From Branchiostoma floridae (Eukaryota > Chordata > Leptocardii > Amphioxiformes > Branchiostomatidae): a stretch of 64,000 nucleotides of DNA. Below the pieces are notes generated by a model that ran no database searches, had not been told where the DNA came from, and saw nothing but the letters and a program-made list of their open reading frames with translations. The stretch is from NCBI RefSeq assembly GCF_000003815.2, contig NC_049981.1:16227646-16291645 (forward strand), given 5' to 3'. Made by a program: the position numbers and the translations under genes. Below, piece after piece: positions 1-13,600 of the stretch (position 1 is its first letter; the number at the start of each line of letters is the position of its first letter).

Positions 1-3000
1 CCACTGGATCATTTTTGACCCTCGTGGATCCTGATTAAAAACAAAGACAGATTTTAAAATTGAAATCAGAAAAAAAAAGAAAAAAAAATGAACATCAGGC
101 TGATCAAAGTCTAAACAACCTTTGTGAAAGTAAATCAGAAAATATTCAATCTGCAAAAATTTATTTGCAAAAAACATACCATTGATATCTGCTAGCTATC
201 AAAGATATATAAACATTTATCATACTTCGTGTTATATACAATTAGACATTCAGAAAAGGTGTCTTTTTCACAACTTTGCAAAACTAAACTTAGTCGGAAA
301 ACGTATTCAAAAACCTTTGAATCATATTGCTTTAATTATCAAATTCATCAAAACAAACAATTTCTTACACTTTATGTTGATTAATTTATCACACACAATA
401 TGCCTGAGAGATACAAATTGTATGTACTTCTCTACTGGTAATACAGTAAGGACCTCTATCAGTCCAACTCAGTACTGCAACAACAGGCCATTCGATACCA
501 TACACATTGTAGTCTCAATACTCACCGTTATGTATGCCTCCATCTAAAGACGAAAGGAAAGTGAACAAGTTCAGTAACTGAGGGAAATGACAAGAGTTAC
601 TTACATGATAGAGGTGTCAGCATGTTAATGCTAATATGATTTGTTTTCTACGTCAATTTTAAACTATCAATTCATCGTTATGGTGAAAAAATAAACGAGG
701 AAGAAAAGTTGCTCTTAAGTTAGAACCCACACAGTTAGAGTCTTGATTTTTTAAAAATCATTTACATGTAACGTTACATAACATTAATTAGAAAAACCCA
801 GACAGTTGACGAAAGTGTGTGAAAGTTTATATAACGTTACAGATCATGGAACAAATTTACCAGTCAGAAGTGTACTAACCCCAGCGTCCAGTGGCCGCAG
901 GTTTGGGGTTGTTGTAATCACGTTGATAAAAGCTGTAGGGATAGAAGAAGACATGTACACTTTTAGCGCAATGATCTACATTAGCAATAAGCAACGCTCG
1001 TGCACATAATAGCTTTCACACATGTTGAAGTTGACTTGAACTGGATACGTGCATGTGTCATCATCTTCGAGATACGCAGCGTGTTCCACCTCGCTCGAAT
1101 GGAGTCTTTTCTTCTGTATCCTTCCTCCTACGACAATGCATGGTTCATTGTCTTCGGCCATAGTCACAGGGATTTGCTTAAAATCAAAACATTGACGGAG
1201 AAATCCAGAAATGCAGAAATGGCGCGCAAGTCAGTAAGTTCTGACTTTTGACCTTTGATCTAGAAGTACGGAGTCATCTCATCCAAATAACATCACAATA
1301 AGACCGCTTATCTGGCAAGCAACCGAGTAGCACACGTTTTCCCCGTTGCTTAAATTGTACACTTGGATAGTAGCTGATGTAGTCTTCTGTAACAATTTGG
1401 AGTATATCCCTTTTCAACGTTTCTCTTATCTGGCTTTCTACCTCCAAGCTTTCTACCTTCCGAAAATTGGCCTTTGACCCGATGTGATCGTCATATTATC
1501 TGTATCAAATCACATCGCGTCCGCGAATCTCACATTACCGGAAAATTGTCCCTCGGATGACTCCAGTATGTTTTGTTGAGGAAGTCAGACATTCAATACC
1601 ATACTATACTGTATCATCAACTCATGGACACTATTTATTCTCACATCCTCGTGTTAGGTTCGTGGATACAACTTCACAAAAACTTAATTAACACTACAAC
1701 CGGCCATGTGCTCGGCCGGAGCTGTGATTACCCGATCGTCTGTCACGATTTCGACAAAGTCCAGTTTGTTTTGAAGTGGTGCTAAACATCTCAATCTAGG
1801 CACCGGTACACAACATGCTAACTTGTAAACTAAGGAACCACTTGAGAGACAAGAGGCCTCTGTGCGATACTTCATGTTGACAAGACTCTCAACACGATGT
1901 TTATGTGTTTGATAAGAACAGGCGTGTCTATAATGCACGAGAACAAATGCCATTTGCCTTTCCTTCCAAGTAAGGGCACTGGTTCGGCTCCATGTATGTT
2001 ATATTATATTGGACATCTTTTTATGTTAAAGTTTAACCAAGTGCGATTATGTTACGATAATCATGATGTCCTTGCGTGTTTTATGAAACCATAGGTTCCG
2101 CCAACTTCGAAACTCGGACAACTTCTAGTATGCTGTTTTTTCCTGAGTTCGTTCTGTCTACACGGAGTGGTAGTTAAGTTTACTTTGCTCTTAAATGTAT
2201 TTTTGCTTTAATATATGACAAGTCCGTATTTTTTTATGTATTTCATTTTGGGCAACGGGCCAGAACATTTGACATCATCATCATCATCAGTTCACCGTAT
2301 TTCAGTGTTCACTGATGCGGGCCGTCATTGCTCCACATATTTGAACCATGCAGTGATTTTTGATTTGTTTGTACGATTTTATTTCATGATTTTAGACTAC
2401 AGTGTGGTCATGTCAGATGTCGGATGAAATGTCAATGACACTGGTAACGTTTCCCACCACCCCTGAGATAAAAGAAACGGCGGGATATTTGCGCAGGCGT
2501 GTTTATCAACAACAGAAGTACGTTGTAAACGTCCGGGCAGTGGTAGGAACTTGAGATTTCTGACTCAGTGGCGTGACTTGCCGTCTTATCTAAACTTGAC
2601 CAGTTGAGCATCAGAAACAAGCTACCGACACAAAAATATGCATGACTTACATGGAGAGATTTGAGTCAAATTTCTATCTTGACTCCCCCAAATATATAAT
2701 TTAGTCAAATTTTATATTGACCTAAAATTTAGAAGGTGGCATATTTGTGAAAAACAAGTGCACATTGTGCTGTACAAAGCACAGTACATGTCATAGTAGA
2801 GACTGCAATCCGGTATAATCGCAGTGCCGCGAGAAATCCCAATTGGAGTCTGTAAATTTACGGATATTTGCCTTAAACAAAGTCAGAACTTTTTGATTTC
2901 TAATTATGTCACTTATTAGAGTCGATTGGATTGACTTGAAACTTCGGGGTAAATGGGAGACCATCCCAACACATACATTCCTAGCATCCTATTGGTGAAA

Positions 3001-6000
3001 TCGATGATTCTGCCGGATTTCAACATTTACCCTGACATAACGTTTCATGTACAAAGTACAATTGAAAATCTGACACAGGTATGTCAGTCTTGAGCTGACC
3101 GTAACGTCTCACTCATGGAAACAGAATCATTTATTGTCACTTAGAAAGTGTTACAAGTACTTGTTTGTCGTAAACACTCCGCATCATCAATCAATAGTCT
3201 GTTTTCTATCTGTTTATTTCATTGGTCGCGTAGCAGGAACTAAAGATTCCTTCTTAACTTGTTTTTCAGTGATCATGACAAGTCCGGACAGTTCACCGGG
3301 CATGTTTGTAAACAACTGTAAAACGTTTTGTTTGACTGTGTGTGAGGCAGTTGAGATGTCTGACTCATGATTGCTAAACGGAAACGACACATCACTTACC
3401 ATGAGCTTAAAGACTAACTAACAACCGTTACGGTGCATGTGTAAGGATAAACAAGCTAAGAAAATGGGTGTGCTATATTGTTGCCATTTTGTGGAAGAAA
3501 GTTTGAAGCCAAAAACATGAACGATGCGTGATACCCAAGACTCGTTAAGTGTCAGGAATCCTTGGAATGTTCACCTCCATCCATCCACCCACTTTCGAGT
3601 TACCAGAGATTCCGGACATACTGAACTTGATATGCGGGACTGCCCAGTGAACGAACGATAGTCAGATACTTGAGTGGCGTGGTTCAGATCTAGACATTCA
3701 AAAAATGTATAAAAAGCCATGAATGTCCCGTAGTGTCCCTCTTATGTATGTGTGTCAAGCGTCTTCGTTCAGTAGTCGTCAAGTCGAGTCGATGTCCTGG
3801 CATGCGGACCCAATAACTCCTTCCAATTTTTTTTCATTCTCTACTACTTTAGATTCCTTGCATATCCTAATGGAGCAGCGTTAGGAAATTTGGCGTTATG
3901 TAGAGGAAATGCCACGAAATGAAAACATGTGTGGCACGTGGCGCTAGAAAGCCACAGACATCAAAAGCTCTTGGCGTATCAAGCGTACATGACAATTATA
4001 TTGTCTTTCCAATATCTCGTTGCTGCGTATCTAAATCTACCATGTAAGTATGTTGTTCATTAGATGCTACTTCGCGAAGACATCTATCTAGGAGTGCGGA
4101 ATGACCTTACACTTGAAACAAGTCGAAAGTTGAAGTATCTGATTTTAGTGGATCGAAGCTCAAATGTTTTTGTAGCACATTTTATCCAATATTGTACTGG
4201 TATTTTCTTCTCCAGGATTTTAACACTTGGTTTGAGAGGATCTGATTATTTCTCATAATGGCCAAAGTACTTGACCGAATATTCACTGAAATGCAAATAG
4301 TCGTGTCCACCTTCATATCAGCGTCCCTGTGATGCCCCGTGAAAATGCCAGCGCTCTCATGATTCTTGCTGATAGCGTTATTTTTCGCCGCTCGAATATT
4401 CTATAGCAAAGAGTACCATTCGTTAATGTCATCCACCTACTTCATTATTGGAAACATTCGGATCCAGGTGTCTTACTATTAAAGGGACGACTGTGGTGTA
4501 AAATATCGATTAATCGAGGAATGAATCAACACTTAAGAGGATAATTGTGGCATAGTCATGACAGTAAGATGCCCTAAACTGCTCACCTGTTTGCCCGGGT
4601 TTGTATACGGGTTTGTCCGTTTGTATGAAGACAGCCGACCCCCTCTCCTCGATAATAACCGACGTGGAGTTGTGGAAGAAGAAAACTTCCTTTTCCCCGA
4701 CCCTGGCAGCTTGAGCGCAGTTTCCACACACCTAAGAAAACAAACAGCGATACTGAACTCACTATAAACCAGACTTATCTTCTAAAAATTTATATACTCG
4801 CTCAATATCGATATTGGAATAATAAGCTAATCATGTTTCAATAAATACTGACCTACCTTTAATGTAGCCTTGCCTTTTGCGTCATGGGGTACCTACAAAG
4901 AATAGATAAAGTAGAAAACGTAAGGCATCACGAGTGTGATTAACGTTGAGATTTAGGAACATGCAAAATTATTAGATATGTCCGACCTTTCAAAGCATGG
5001 CTGCATGGGCAGGTGACTTAAGAAAAAGGCCGATGTAACAAAAGAGAGATGATAATCCTGACGTTATGTTACATAGCAGTTTCAGGTGTACCTTTGCGTG
5101 TACACGTGATCATTTTCCTCTAATTGGTTTCAAGCTATACATGTATAGTCCCCCTGTCTCTGACAAAGCTACAAAAATAGGCTGACCTTTCCCATGTTTA
5201 TTCCGGCTCATCCACGTATACTTGGCGAATAAGATCATGTCAAGATCTAGCACAGGCTAGTTAGTTCACCTGTTTACAGCCAATGAAAGGTGAACAGGCT
5301 TAGTAAATAAAGGTCAAGTCCGTGTGGCAGCAATGACCTGAAGCATTACAAATATCATGGTCTGGGAGAGACTTTGAAGTTCAATGTTTACCAAGATTTT
5401 CTCATAATACATGGGTTTAACTTTAAATCGTATCAACATTGACATAGGTCCAATGCCACCCTACCTTAGACCTTAGACCCTCCCACAACACTGTTGCATT
5501 GGTCAACTCGGTGCCACAGAATTTTAAATGTCATTTTGTGGAAACGGCAAACAAACAATTGATTTTGCATCATGTTTAAGAATGTCGGAAAGCGTGAAAT
5601 GTTGATATGTTGTGGTGGTGATGGTGGGGATTTCCATACAGTTGAACTGGTATATTCATTAGAAGAGTCGGATATTTTTTAAAGGGATGAAGGATCTTAA
5701 AGGGATGAAGTGGCGTTTAATTACTGCTTTTTGATTCTTATAAGTTCTAAGTTACAAATTGTGATAGTATTCCCTCACTCTACATTGCCCAAGTAACACG
5801 CATGCCCAGTCAGCCCTCCCCCGGTTTATCAGTGTGTAATCCAACAAGTGGCGGCTGTGTCTCTCTCACAACACCGCCGAGCCCACTCCAGCCTACCCGC
5901 ACACGGATCTGTATCTGTGGATTGTCCACAGCTGGCCTGTAGTCACCCGTATCACGGTTTAGTCCAAACACAAGTCTGGAAACCACGAGAACATGTTTCC

Positions 6001-9000
6001 GCCGGGCTGTACTTGACGTTATCTGTGTTTAAGAACAGGTTTCCTGTTTGTCGGATTAGACGACTTCTAGTTCTACACTTTCAGACTATCAAATTGATTT
6101 CATCTCACTGAGTCATTTCATCTTTATTTCTTCATTTCATGTATTTATTGAAGCGTCAAAAACAGATTCTTACTGCCCTACCGTTACCGACGAAGAGAGA
6201 ACAATTCTACCGTTAAAATCAAGCAACCTACATGAAGAAGTGGGATAGATTTGTCTTCCACTGCCTCCAGAGAGGACGCATTTCACTTTATTATTATCTT
6301 CCATTATAGTGGATGAATCACCTATTGATATCACCGTACTGTTTCCATATTATACGTATTAGCAGTTAGCCTTTTCAATGATATGTATTTTCAATCATCA
6401 ATTTGCTACCAACATCTATATATTGTTAATTCTAGCCCTTGAAAACACACAATTCATTCCTAAATTTATCATATACGACACTAACAGTTTTAAAGTGACC
6501 AGGTTGACGTTTTGGTTGCTGAAGTAGTGATGAGTTTTAAGTTATATTGAAAACCCTTCCAACACCACTCAGTGTATAGGGCAGTGCCCATCTCTGTTTC
6601 TATAGCCCCTGAGCAATACAGCTGAAGTCATGCCCACCGGAGAAAGACCTAACTAAATAATTGAGCAAACGCCGTGGTAAAGGAATGAAAAGACTGCCCT
6701 TCTGTGGCAATATCGTAATGTTTTTACCGCTACGGATTGTATCATGTACAGTGTTCCATCCCTATTTGTTTGTTTGTTTGTACTGCTCCCCGTTATAAAA
6801 TGGGCTTTTAGACAAACACCGTAACGTTGCCCTACACGACGTCTACTTGTATAGGAAGATGATGGTTTCCTAATATAACTTTGTGTCAGAAAGTCTGTCA
6901 GATCTTTCGAGGATCTAGATTGTTTCCCTATGCAGAAAATGTACAGCAAAATGTCCTGGGTACGAGGTTGCCCCGGGTACGAGGTTGCCTGGGTACAGGT
7001 GGTTGACCTTCCATCACCTGATTTGGCGTGACCCTCGGTTAACTGTGGTTTGGCCCCTGTCGGTAGGGTTGACAGGATCGAACCTTGGAACCACAAAGTG
7101 TCAAAACAACGCTCTTAGGGACAAAACTATCACCGCTACAGGTCGGTAATCGTGGTACTACTCCAGTTAAAAATTGACAAAGTGCGCTCGAAATAGCACA
7201 GAGGATTACGCAATCAGTATTTATCAACTACCCGACAATTTTGAGGGTTCTTTAAGAATATGAAAATCTAAAAAAAATAAGTTCAATGCTTCAGTGCCAC
7301 TTATATAAAAATGAGAGATTGAAACAGTATTATATGCACAGATGTAATGATTTTGACAGCAGGTGGTAAAACAAAGAGCTGACTCAGCGAGACACCGGAC
7401 TTGACCTTAGACTATTCCACTGAAGAAGTTTACAGGGAGGGTGAACGTTGCTTTGATATAAGAAAAATAAATAAATAGAAAACATCACAGAATGTTGCCA
7501 CAGAGCTTCACACTTCACATCTAAACACATCTCCTGAAATCTGATAATTGAACTGTCTTAATTATATGTTTTGTAAGAAGAGAGTCTTTGTCCTACCTTG
7601 AGACGTAAACTTCCTTTTCCTGTACAAGAAGAAAAGAACAAAACAATCGTGAGTTGACGCAAACACAGCTGAACCAAACTTACTTGTAGGACGTCTGTCT
7701 ATTGATAACGCAAAATGCACAATATTTACAGCAATTGATGTACATATATCTAACTTCAGTTCTATAGTTCATTGTAATCTAATATTTCTTCAAAGGTTCG
7801 TTACTCCAACGTACATGTTTATTTGATAAATGTTTTTTAAAAGGAAAATGGCTGCCATCTTCCCTTATTGTTCATTTGTACTATCGTCGTCTTCATGTTC
7901 GAAAGTAACGCAATATCTGTCATAACTGAGACCATATAAAGATTACTCCAATATATCACAAGTCAGGGAATTTCCTAATCTCCAAGCAGATCCTACGGTA
8001 GCATAAGATAGTATCAAAAGCTGGCAGAGGACTGAAGCCGGCTTAGGAGTGTGTTTCGCTACCGGGGAAAATGGAAAATGGACACCTTTTGGCTGACTAC
8101 AGTCTTTGGCCAGTTTGGTACTATCTTATGCCATTGTAGGATCTCCTTGGAGATTAGGAATTTCCAAGCTTCGGCCCTGTGGGACACCCTGTATTTTGGG
8201 GATTTTAAGTCGGAGTTAAAAACAGACAGGAATGCGGTAAGAAATAGACGACCTACCCAGTAGCACATCGGTACCGAGAGGTTTATACCCCGTGGTATCC
8301 GGCAGTCTACTGGGACAGATTTGTGGCTTTGAGGACCAGCCGGGGCTGCACCCCCTTCGGGCACCGGTGCGAGTGTGACAAACGTATAAGGCGGCAACCA
8401 GACTCTTGTATACAGTATAGTAGCCGATTGTATTAACGAAAAAGTGTGTTTTGTGCATTTTACACCGCTTGTAATTACTGTAAACAAAACGGGTATGTAC
8501 ATAAGGTAGAGCCATACTGATTTGATTATGTGGATGACATCGTCAGGACACCCCAAAACTGATGCGGGCGTGCAAAAAAAACATCATGACATTCATTAGG
8601 TAATCTAAGTGGTCAGCAAAATTAAACAAATGACCAAGGACGTCTCATATAACGTCCTTGAAATGACTGAGCACGCTGAACTTGGTATTGCAAACAATTG
8701 AATTCGTCATTTCTGTCGCCGATCATTTCGCAACTTCTCTCTGACTTTGGAAGACTAGATCATTGGTCTCTATTTTGTGGGCCATGCTCAGTCCTTAGTC
8801 ATTGGTTATAAAAGCTCAATTGTGGTCGCTTAACGGCAAATATCTAATGAAGAGGGCGCCTTAAGGGGGTACATTATCTCATCAAAGCTGCTGTACGTTG
8901 ATGGCGTCGCTTCGTTCAAGATTTGAATTTGTGTTACCATGCCTTTTAAACGAGGTGTAATGAAGAACGTACAAGTATGACTAAAATGACAGTAAAACAC

Positions 9001-12000
9001 ACAGAGGGAAAAAGATTAATCATTTTATCGCTGAAATTTGTTGAGCGCTCTGTCAAATCGCAAGACCATAGCGACACTGTAAAGCATGACCACAGAAACA
9101 CTGTAAAGCACGACCATAGAAACACTGTAAAGCACGACCATAGCGACACTGTAAAGCCGAAGCTAAGCTTCAGTGAGATACCACCTTTAGCAATCAATAA
9201 CGTTACAACGGAGAGAGCATGCTGTATTTTACGGCATCAGTGTGAGAATACCGGCTTATTTGTCCCGTCTGAATTGTATCAAGTGCTGAAATAGCCACAG
9301 AAAGTTTACCGAGTAACAGATTTTATACACTGAACCGGTGTGCCGAAGGGCTTTGACATCCGAAGTGTCTATTTACTCCCCCAATTATCTTTGTCGGTGT
9401 TTCAGTGATCTGGAGTTACGGGTAAACTACGTTATCTTTATTGGCGCAGGTGGAGCATCCTTTGTATCACTCTTAGGGTTTTACTGCGTAGTATGTTTTT
9501 GTTTGTTTCGCAAAACGTTAACCGGTAAACATACGGTTTCGATAAGGAGTTACAGTTAAATGCACATACGTATGCCCGACAACATTTAACCAACAAGGGC
9601 AGGGGTAAGTAAAGGAATAAGCTAGGGGGCGATTGCTTATTTATTTATTGTTGTCACGTGACAAAAACAGCGGATCATTCATTCTGAAGAAGCGAGAACA
9701 TTCTGAAGAAGGCGAGATCATTTTTCGAAAATGAGATCGTTGAAACTTTTGCAATCTTATATCTTTTTATGTACTGGGCCAAAGTAAAGTCAAGTAAACG
9801 ACAATGCTATTAAATGACACGGAAGAATCCCTTTTGGGCAAGTTTAAGAACCAAACACACTTATCGAAAAGACAATAATTTCTTGTTGGCGTGAGTGATT
9901 AAAGAATTTACAATCCTATAACTATACGTACACCAGGGGCAATAGTCTAATTGAGACCTCCAAGTTAGCCAAATTTTAGCCACTCCAGACCTTTGCAACT
10001 CAGCTCTTGGCTGTAAAGAGTTGGCTTACTACATAACGAATAACAATAACTAAAGTAGTTGTCGACCGACCTGTGATTGTTTCCGCGGCAGAAGCCACAC
10101 TGGCCCTGTTGATGTGCACAGTGGCCTCCACATGGACAGGACTGGTGACGTTAAACATCGTGATGCTGATGACTTCCTCTACACCAGGTCTGAACACCAT
10201 GGGGGCGACCGCCATGTAACCCGCCTCACGGCTGATGGAAGGAACGGGTGAATGAACGAATGAATGAATGAATGAATGAATGAATGAATGAATGAAATTA
10301 TTTTCAATTTGATATCTAAAATGCTTTGATACCTTACTACAGTTTTTTCAATCTTGACATTATTTCACAAGTGTTGGTCCGGTCCTGACAAGCTATCTCG
10401 GTGACGTTTTTAAAGGAAGACTCCACCTTACGTCTAATGAACTGAGTTTGAAATGCAATTTCTATCTTGTCTCTCTTCCTATAGTAATCATGAAATAACA
10501 TTCTTAAGAATCTATCTGTATTGAATCGATTGTTGCCTCGTAAGCTATGAAGAGGCCTAGCCAAAGTAATTTTTTGGCGTATACAACGTCATACATCTGA
10601 ACCATTTCTCTTCTACAAAATAAAATAGAATATCTAACTGCATATTTGCGGAAGTGGGTGACGTACATGAGAAAGAATGTCAGACGGGGACCGTGCCTTC
10701 CTGGCGTGTGGTCACACCAAGGTCACGGTCAAGAACAACTCGTGAAGGACAAGGCTGCCGGGTGTGCGCCAATGTCAAGGATATTTCTGTTGTTCTTTCA
10801 CAGAGCTAAATGTTTTCATTCAGAAAATGCACAATTATCAACAGTGTAGTTTCATAGGTTTAGAGTAATATATCTTACACAATGTGGCATCGTACTTATT
10901 CTATTCTGGGTCTATTGAGGTTGAAAATGCTTGAATTGTTAAAAAGAGACAAGCATTTGTCTATACCTTTCGTAACTTTTCAAAATAAAACAAGGTCTTG
11001 TAAATGTGTTGGCACGTGAAATGTTGCTATCTAGATGTAAATAGACACGAAGGGGCCTAATCATATAGCTGACCGACACCTTACTGTATCACCGTCACCC
11101 CTCATAAACGCGACACAAATAAGAAAGCGTACATTTGAATCGTTTAGAAACTAACACACCAGACTCATTTTTTCATCATGTATTCAAGCACTCATGCATT
11201 AGGAAATAAAAAGAGATTTCCGTAACCACTTCTGTCAAAACTCGTGACCTATTATGCGATGTGCATAGCGGCCCTTCCTATATTTCAACGCATTCAGTTC
11301 TTTCCGGATCAGCTGCCTTTGTTGTTGTTATTGGTGGAAACTCCGGTCACAACGTGGAATCAAAAGTCGCTCCTGTTTACGACAACTTTCTTTCACACAG
11401 CTCTAAAAAGTCTTTGTCAGCAGCACCGCGAGTTAAACGTGACCCCTGGCCTCGGATTCCAAAGATCCCCACACCGCATAAAATGTCAAAATAGGCAGGG
11501 TTTTTACAAGGGATGGTTGTGTGTGGTTACAAGATTATCGAGGCTTTGGGGGACAAACATTATGCAAGCCAAGATTACACAACTGCGCTTATAGCTTAGA
11601 GCAACTTGTTTTTCTACCATGTTCTCTGCTCACACGACAAAAACAAGACTTGTTTAAGACACTCCTCCAGACATAGTCATTTATTAATCAGCCGGGTTTA
11701 CACCTTCGACTGTTTGCTGACAGATAAGAAATAGTTCATTTGAGCCTTGGAGAAAAATAAGTAAACTTATAGTTGTAGCAGTTACATCATTCGTAAGAGC
11801 ATAATCTAAATAAAGCACCCTCGGTCCAAATGTCATAGTCAGTTCGCACGGTGCAAGTGTCAAATGTTCAACCTGATGTTTGCTGAATGCTGATTACCCA
11901 CTGTTATCATCCAGTCAGATTAGCTACATGGCAAATAAATCTGTCCCTTCCCCCGGCGACTTCCCCCTCTCCTTTCCCACTTTGGAAAGAAAAACGCTGC

Positions 12001-12157
12001 ACATTCTTGAAAGCTCGTTAAGTTCCGAACTAGGAAATGTGGAAAGCCGCTAAATAAGGACCAAATGCTCCCACCTGCTGGCCGCGGCCGAGCCCAGAAG
12101 CGTGGCGAGAAGGAGCCATGGCAGCCCCAGAGGCAAGGTCAGTCCGTTCGGAGCCAT
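1..12157 (-). CDS. Alpha-2-macroglobulin/CD109/TEP-family protein, N-terminal part (partial at left edge)
   Basis: This is a secreted or membrane-anchored thioester-type protein; relatives trap proteases or opsonise. Eight coding exons were assembled from splice sites and phase: 12157-12075 (start ATG and hydrophobic signal peptide, [16 protein letters not shown]), 10231-10071 (contains [13 protein letters not shown], a first macroglobulin-domain strand), 7619-7597, 4892-4857 ([12 protein letters not shown]), 4731-4587 (contains the family hallmark [15 protein letters not shown]), 932-880 ([16 protein letters not shown]), 543-526 (MEAYIT) and 30-1 ([10 protein letters not shown]). All junction phases agree. 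From the QTDK motif to DP..K.IQW the spacing equals that of human CD109 as I recall it. The thioester and C-terminal domains would lie beyond the left edge. The start was chosen because the ATG has G at -3 and G at +4 and is followed at once by the signal peptide. CD109-like is favoured over C3-like, but this fragment cannot decide. The long introns hold MITEs and simple repeats. Confidence 0.85.
7967..8165. mobile_element. MITE with CTCCAAGCAG-type termini and 9-bp target-site duplication
   Basis: A 181-bp element (7976-8156) has terminal inverted repeats beginning TAATCTCCAAGCAGATC at the left, mirrored by GGAGATTA at the right. The complementarity continues inward through AGCATAAGATAGTA for about 45 bp. 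Perfect 9-bp direct repeats GGAATTTCC flank it (7967-7975 and 8157-8165). It has no coding capacity. It lies in an intron of the thioester-protein gene. A 9-bp duplication suggests mobilisation by a Mutator-like transposase (inference). Confidence 0.85.
9064..9159. repeat. 24-bp minisatellite, four copies
   Basis: Four 24-bp units (9064, 9088, 9112, 9136) carry the core ACACTGTAAAGC and differ at a few positions. Because 24 is divisible by three, both strands read open with an 8-residue repeat (DHSDTVKH type on the plus strand). No splice signals or family resemblance support translation. It lies inside an intron of the minus-strand thioester-protein gene. Confidence 0.85.
10248..10296. repeat. 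(GAAT)n microsatellite
   Basis: About twelve GAAT/AATG units in tandem, just upstream of exon 2 of the minus-strand thioester-protein gene (exon start 10231). Confidence 0.9.
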
Positions 12158-12828
12158 GCCCGTCCACAGCCAACACGCTTGCTTCCCTCCACTGAAATCC
12201 CGACTCACCACAATCCTCTCGGAGAACTCCAAGGACGGGAAATGACGTCAACGTTACGTCACGGATAGTCGAGATTGTTGGGACAGGCGCTTGTGAGCTT
12301 TAAGTCCGTGTTAAGAAAGACAGAAGACACCAACCAACTGGTAAGGTGATCGCAAGTTGGACTCCCCTCTTAGAATGGTGGAGTGTTCCACATTTTTATT
12401 GCATCTGCAATAATAGACACCCCTGTTTTGTTAACTTCATCACGAACTAACAGATATTCATCCCGACTGACTAATATGTCAAACGTTTAAGAGACTTGAT
12501 ATCTAAACTATGATTTTACGGACAAATACTAAACGTCTCCCCTTAGGAAAGTCAATGGATTGACCCATGCGGTTCTTCTGATCAGATTTATATGTGATTC
12601 ATTACGGAGAGTTAAGTGCCTTCCCAGCGTGCCCCGGGGCGGGGGAGGCAGGAGTACTTGCGGCACACGTGTGTGTCGGTGGGCGGCAGTCCGGGGGACC
12701 GTGACCGCCAACTCCAGGGGTTACCCTTTAAACACTCTTGTGGGCTAGGATTATTACCTCCATGAAATGTCATGGAATGGAGGTTATATTTTCTGTTATG
12801 TGTCTCTGTCTGTGTAGATGATTACTCA
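12158..12828. other. Upstream region of the thioester-protein gene
   Basis: The DNA directly 5' of the signal-peptide exon is mixed in composition, with a short GC-rich patch at 12600-12700. It presumably contains the promoter and 5'UTR of the minus-strand gene. I could not identify a TATA box or a defined start site. Short ORFs here show no family resemblance. Confidence 0.4.
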
Positions 12829-13600
12829 AGAACGGCTGGATGGATTGGTTTCATACTTGTTGTGTTGGTGGGGTGTGATGAAAGCTTGAATCGATGAGAT
12901 TTTGGGAGCCGTATCTGTCGTTATAATTGATGTAATAATATCAGAAATCACCCCTATATTTGCGTTATATTGGAACAGGCATCATGGTTTCCCTCTTTGT
13001 TAATCACCTTATCTCCAAGCAGGTGGTGAGGTGATTTGTTTCGCCAGTGATAGCCATGAACATATGTTTTTTTTTGGATCAGTTGACAACAACTGTTGGG
13101 AGGAAACGATAGCCTCGACTCAAGAACGGCTGGGTGGATTGGTTTCATACTTAGTGTGTTGGTGGAGTGTGATGATAGCTGGAAGTGATTAGATTTTGGG
13201 CCTCGTATCTGTCGATATAATCGATGTAATAATATACGAAATCACCCCTATATCTGCGATATATTGGAACAGGCATCGTGGTTTCCCTCTTTGTTAATCA
13301 CCTTATCTCCAAGCAGGTGATGAGGTGATTTGTTTCGCCAGTGATAGCCATGAACATATGTTTTTTTTATCAGTTGACAACAACTGTTGGGGGGAAAACG
13401 ATAGCCTCGACTGAAGAACGGCTGGTGGATTGATTTCATACTTGATGTGTTGGTGGGGTGTGATGATTGCTGGAAGTGATTAGATTATGGGCCCCGTATC
13501 TGTCGTTATAATCGATGTAATAATATCAGAAACCACCCCTATATCTGCGATATACAGTTGACATCGTAGAGCATCTGTTGGGGGGAACCAGGACAATTTT
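12770..13600. repeat. Tandem ~292-bp repeat, two full copies plus a partial third
   Basis: The phrase AAGAACGGCTGG recurs at 12829, 13122 and 13414, giving a period of 292-293 bp. Units share GGTTTCATACTT, GTTGGTGGGGTGTGATGA, ATCACCCCTATATCTGC and a GATAGCCATGAACATATG block. Each full unit contains TCTCCAAGCAGGTG (13012 and 13306), resembling the MITE termini found elsewhere in the window. The third copy loses its central part and runs into unrelated DNA near 13550. Minus-strand ORFs at 12954-13148 and 13248-13439 are two copies of the same repeat reading frame, not genes. Confidence 0.85.

Noticed and set aside
976-1167. Minus-strand ORF starting [13 protein letters not shown] with a good start context
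   Set aside because: Interesting as a possible nested first exon, but no partner exon or family was found; it lies in a thioester-gene intron. Left out of the annotation.
1684-1953. Minus-strand 89-codon ORF ending near [20 protein letters not shown]
   Set aside because: Coding-like end but no splice partner or homology; not supported.
8977-9294. 105-codon plus-strand ORF with DHRNTVKH repeats
   Set aside because: Explained by the 24-bp minisatellite inside an intron of the thioester-protein gene.
12954-13439. Two similar minus-strand ORFs of about 63 codons
   Set aside because: They are the same frame of the 292-bp tandem repeat, not paralogous genes.
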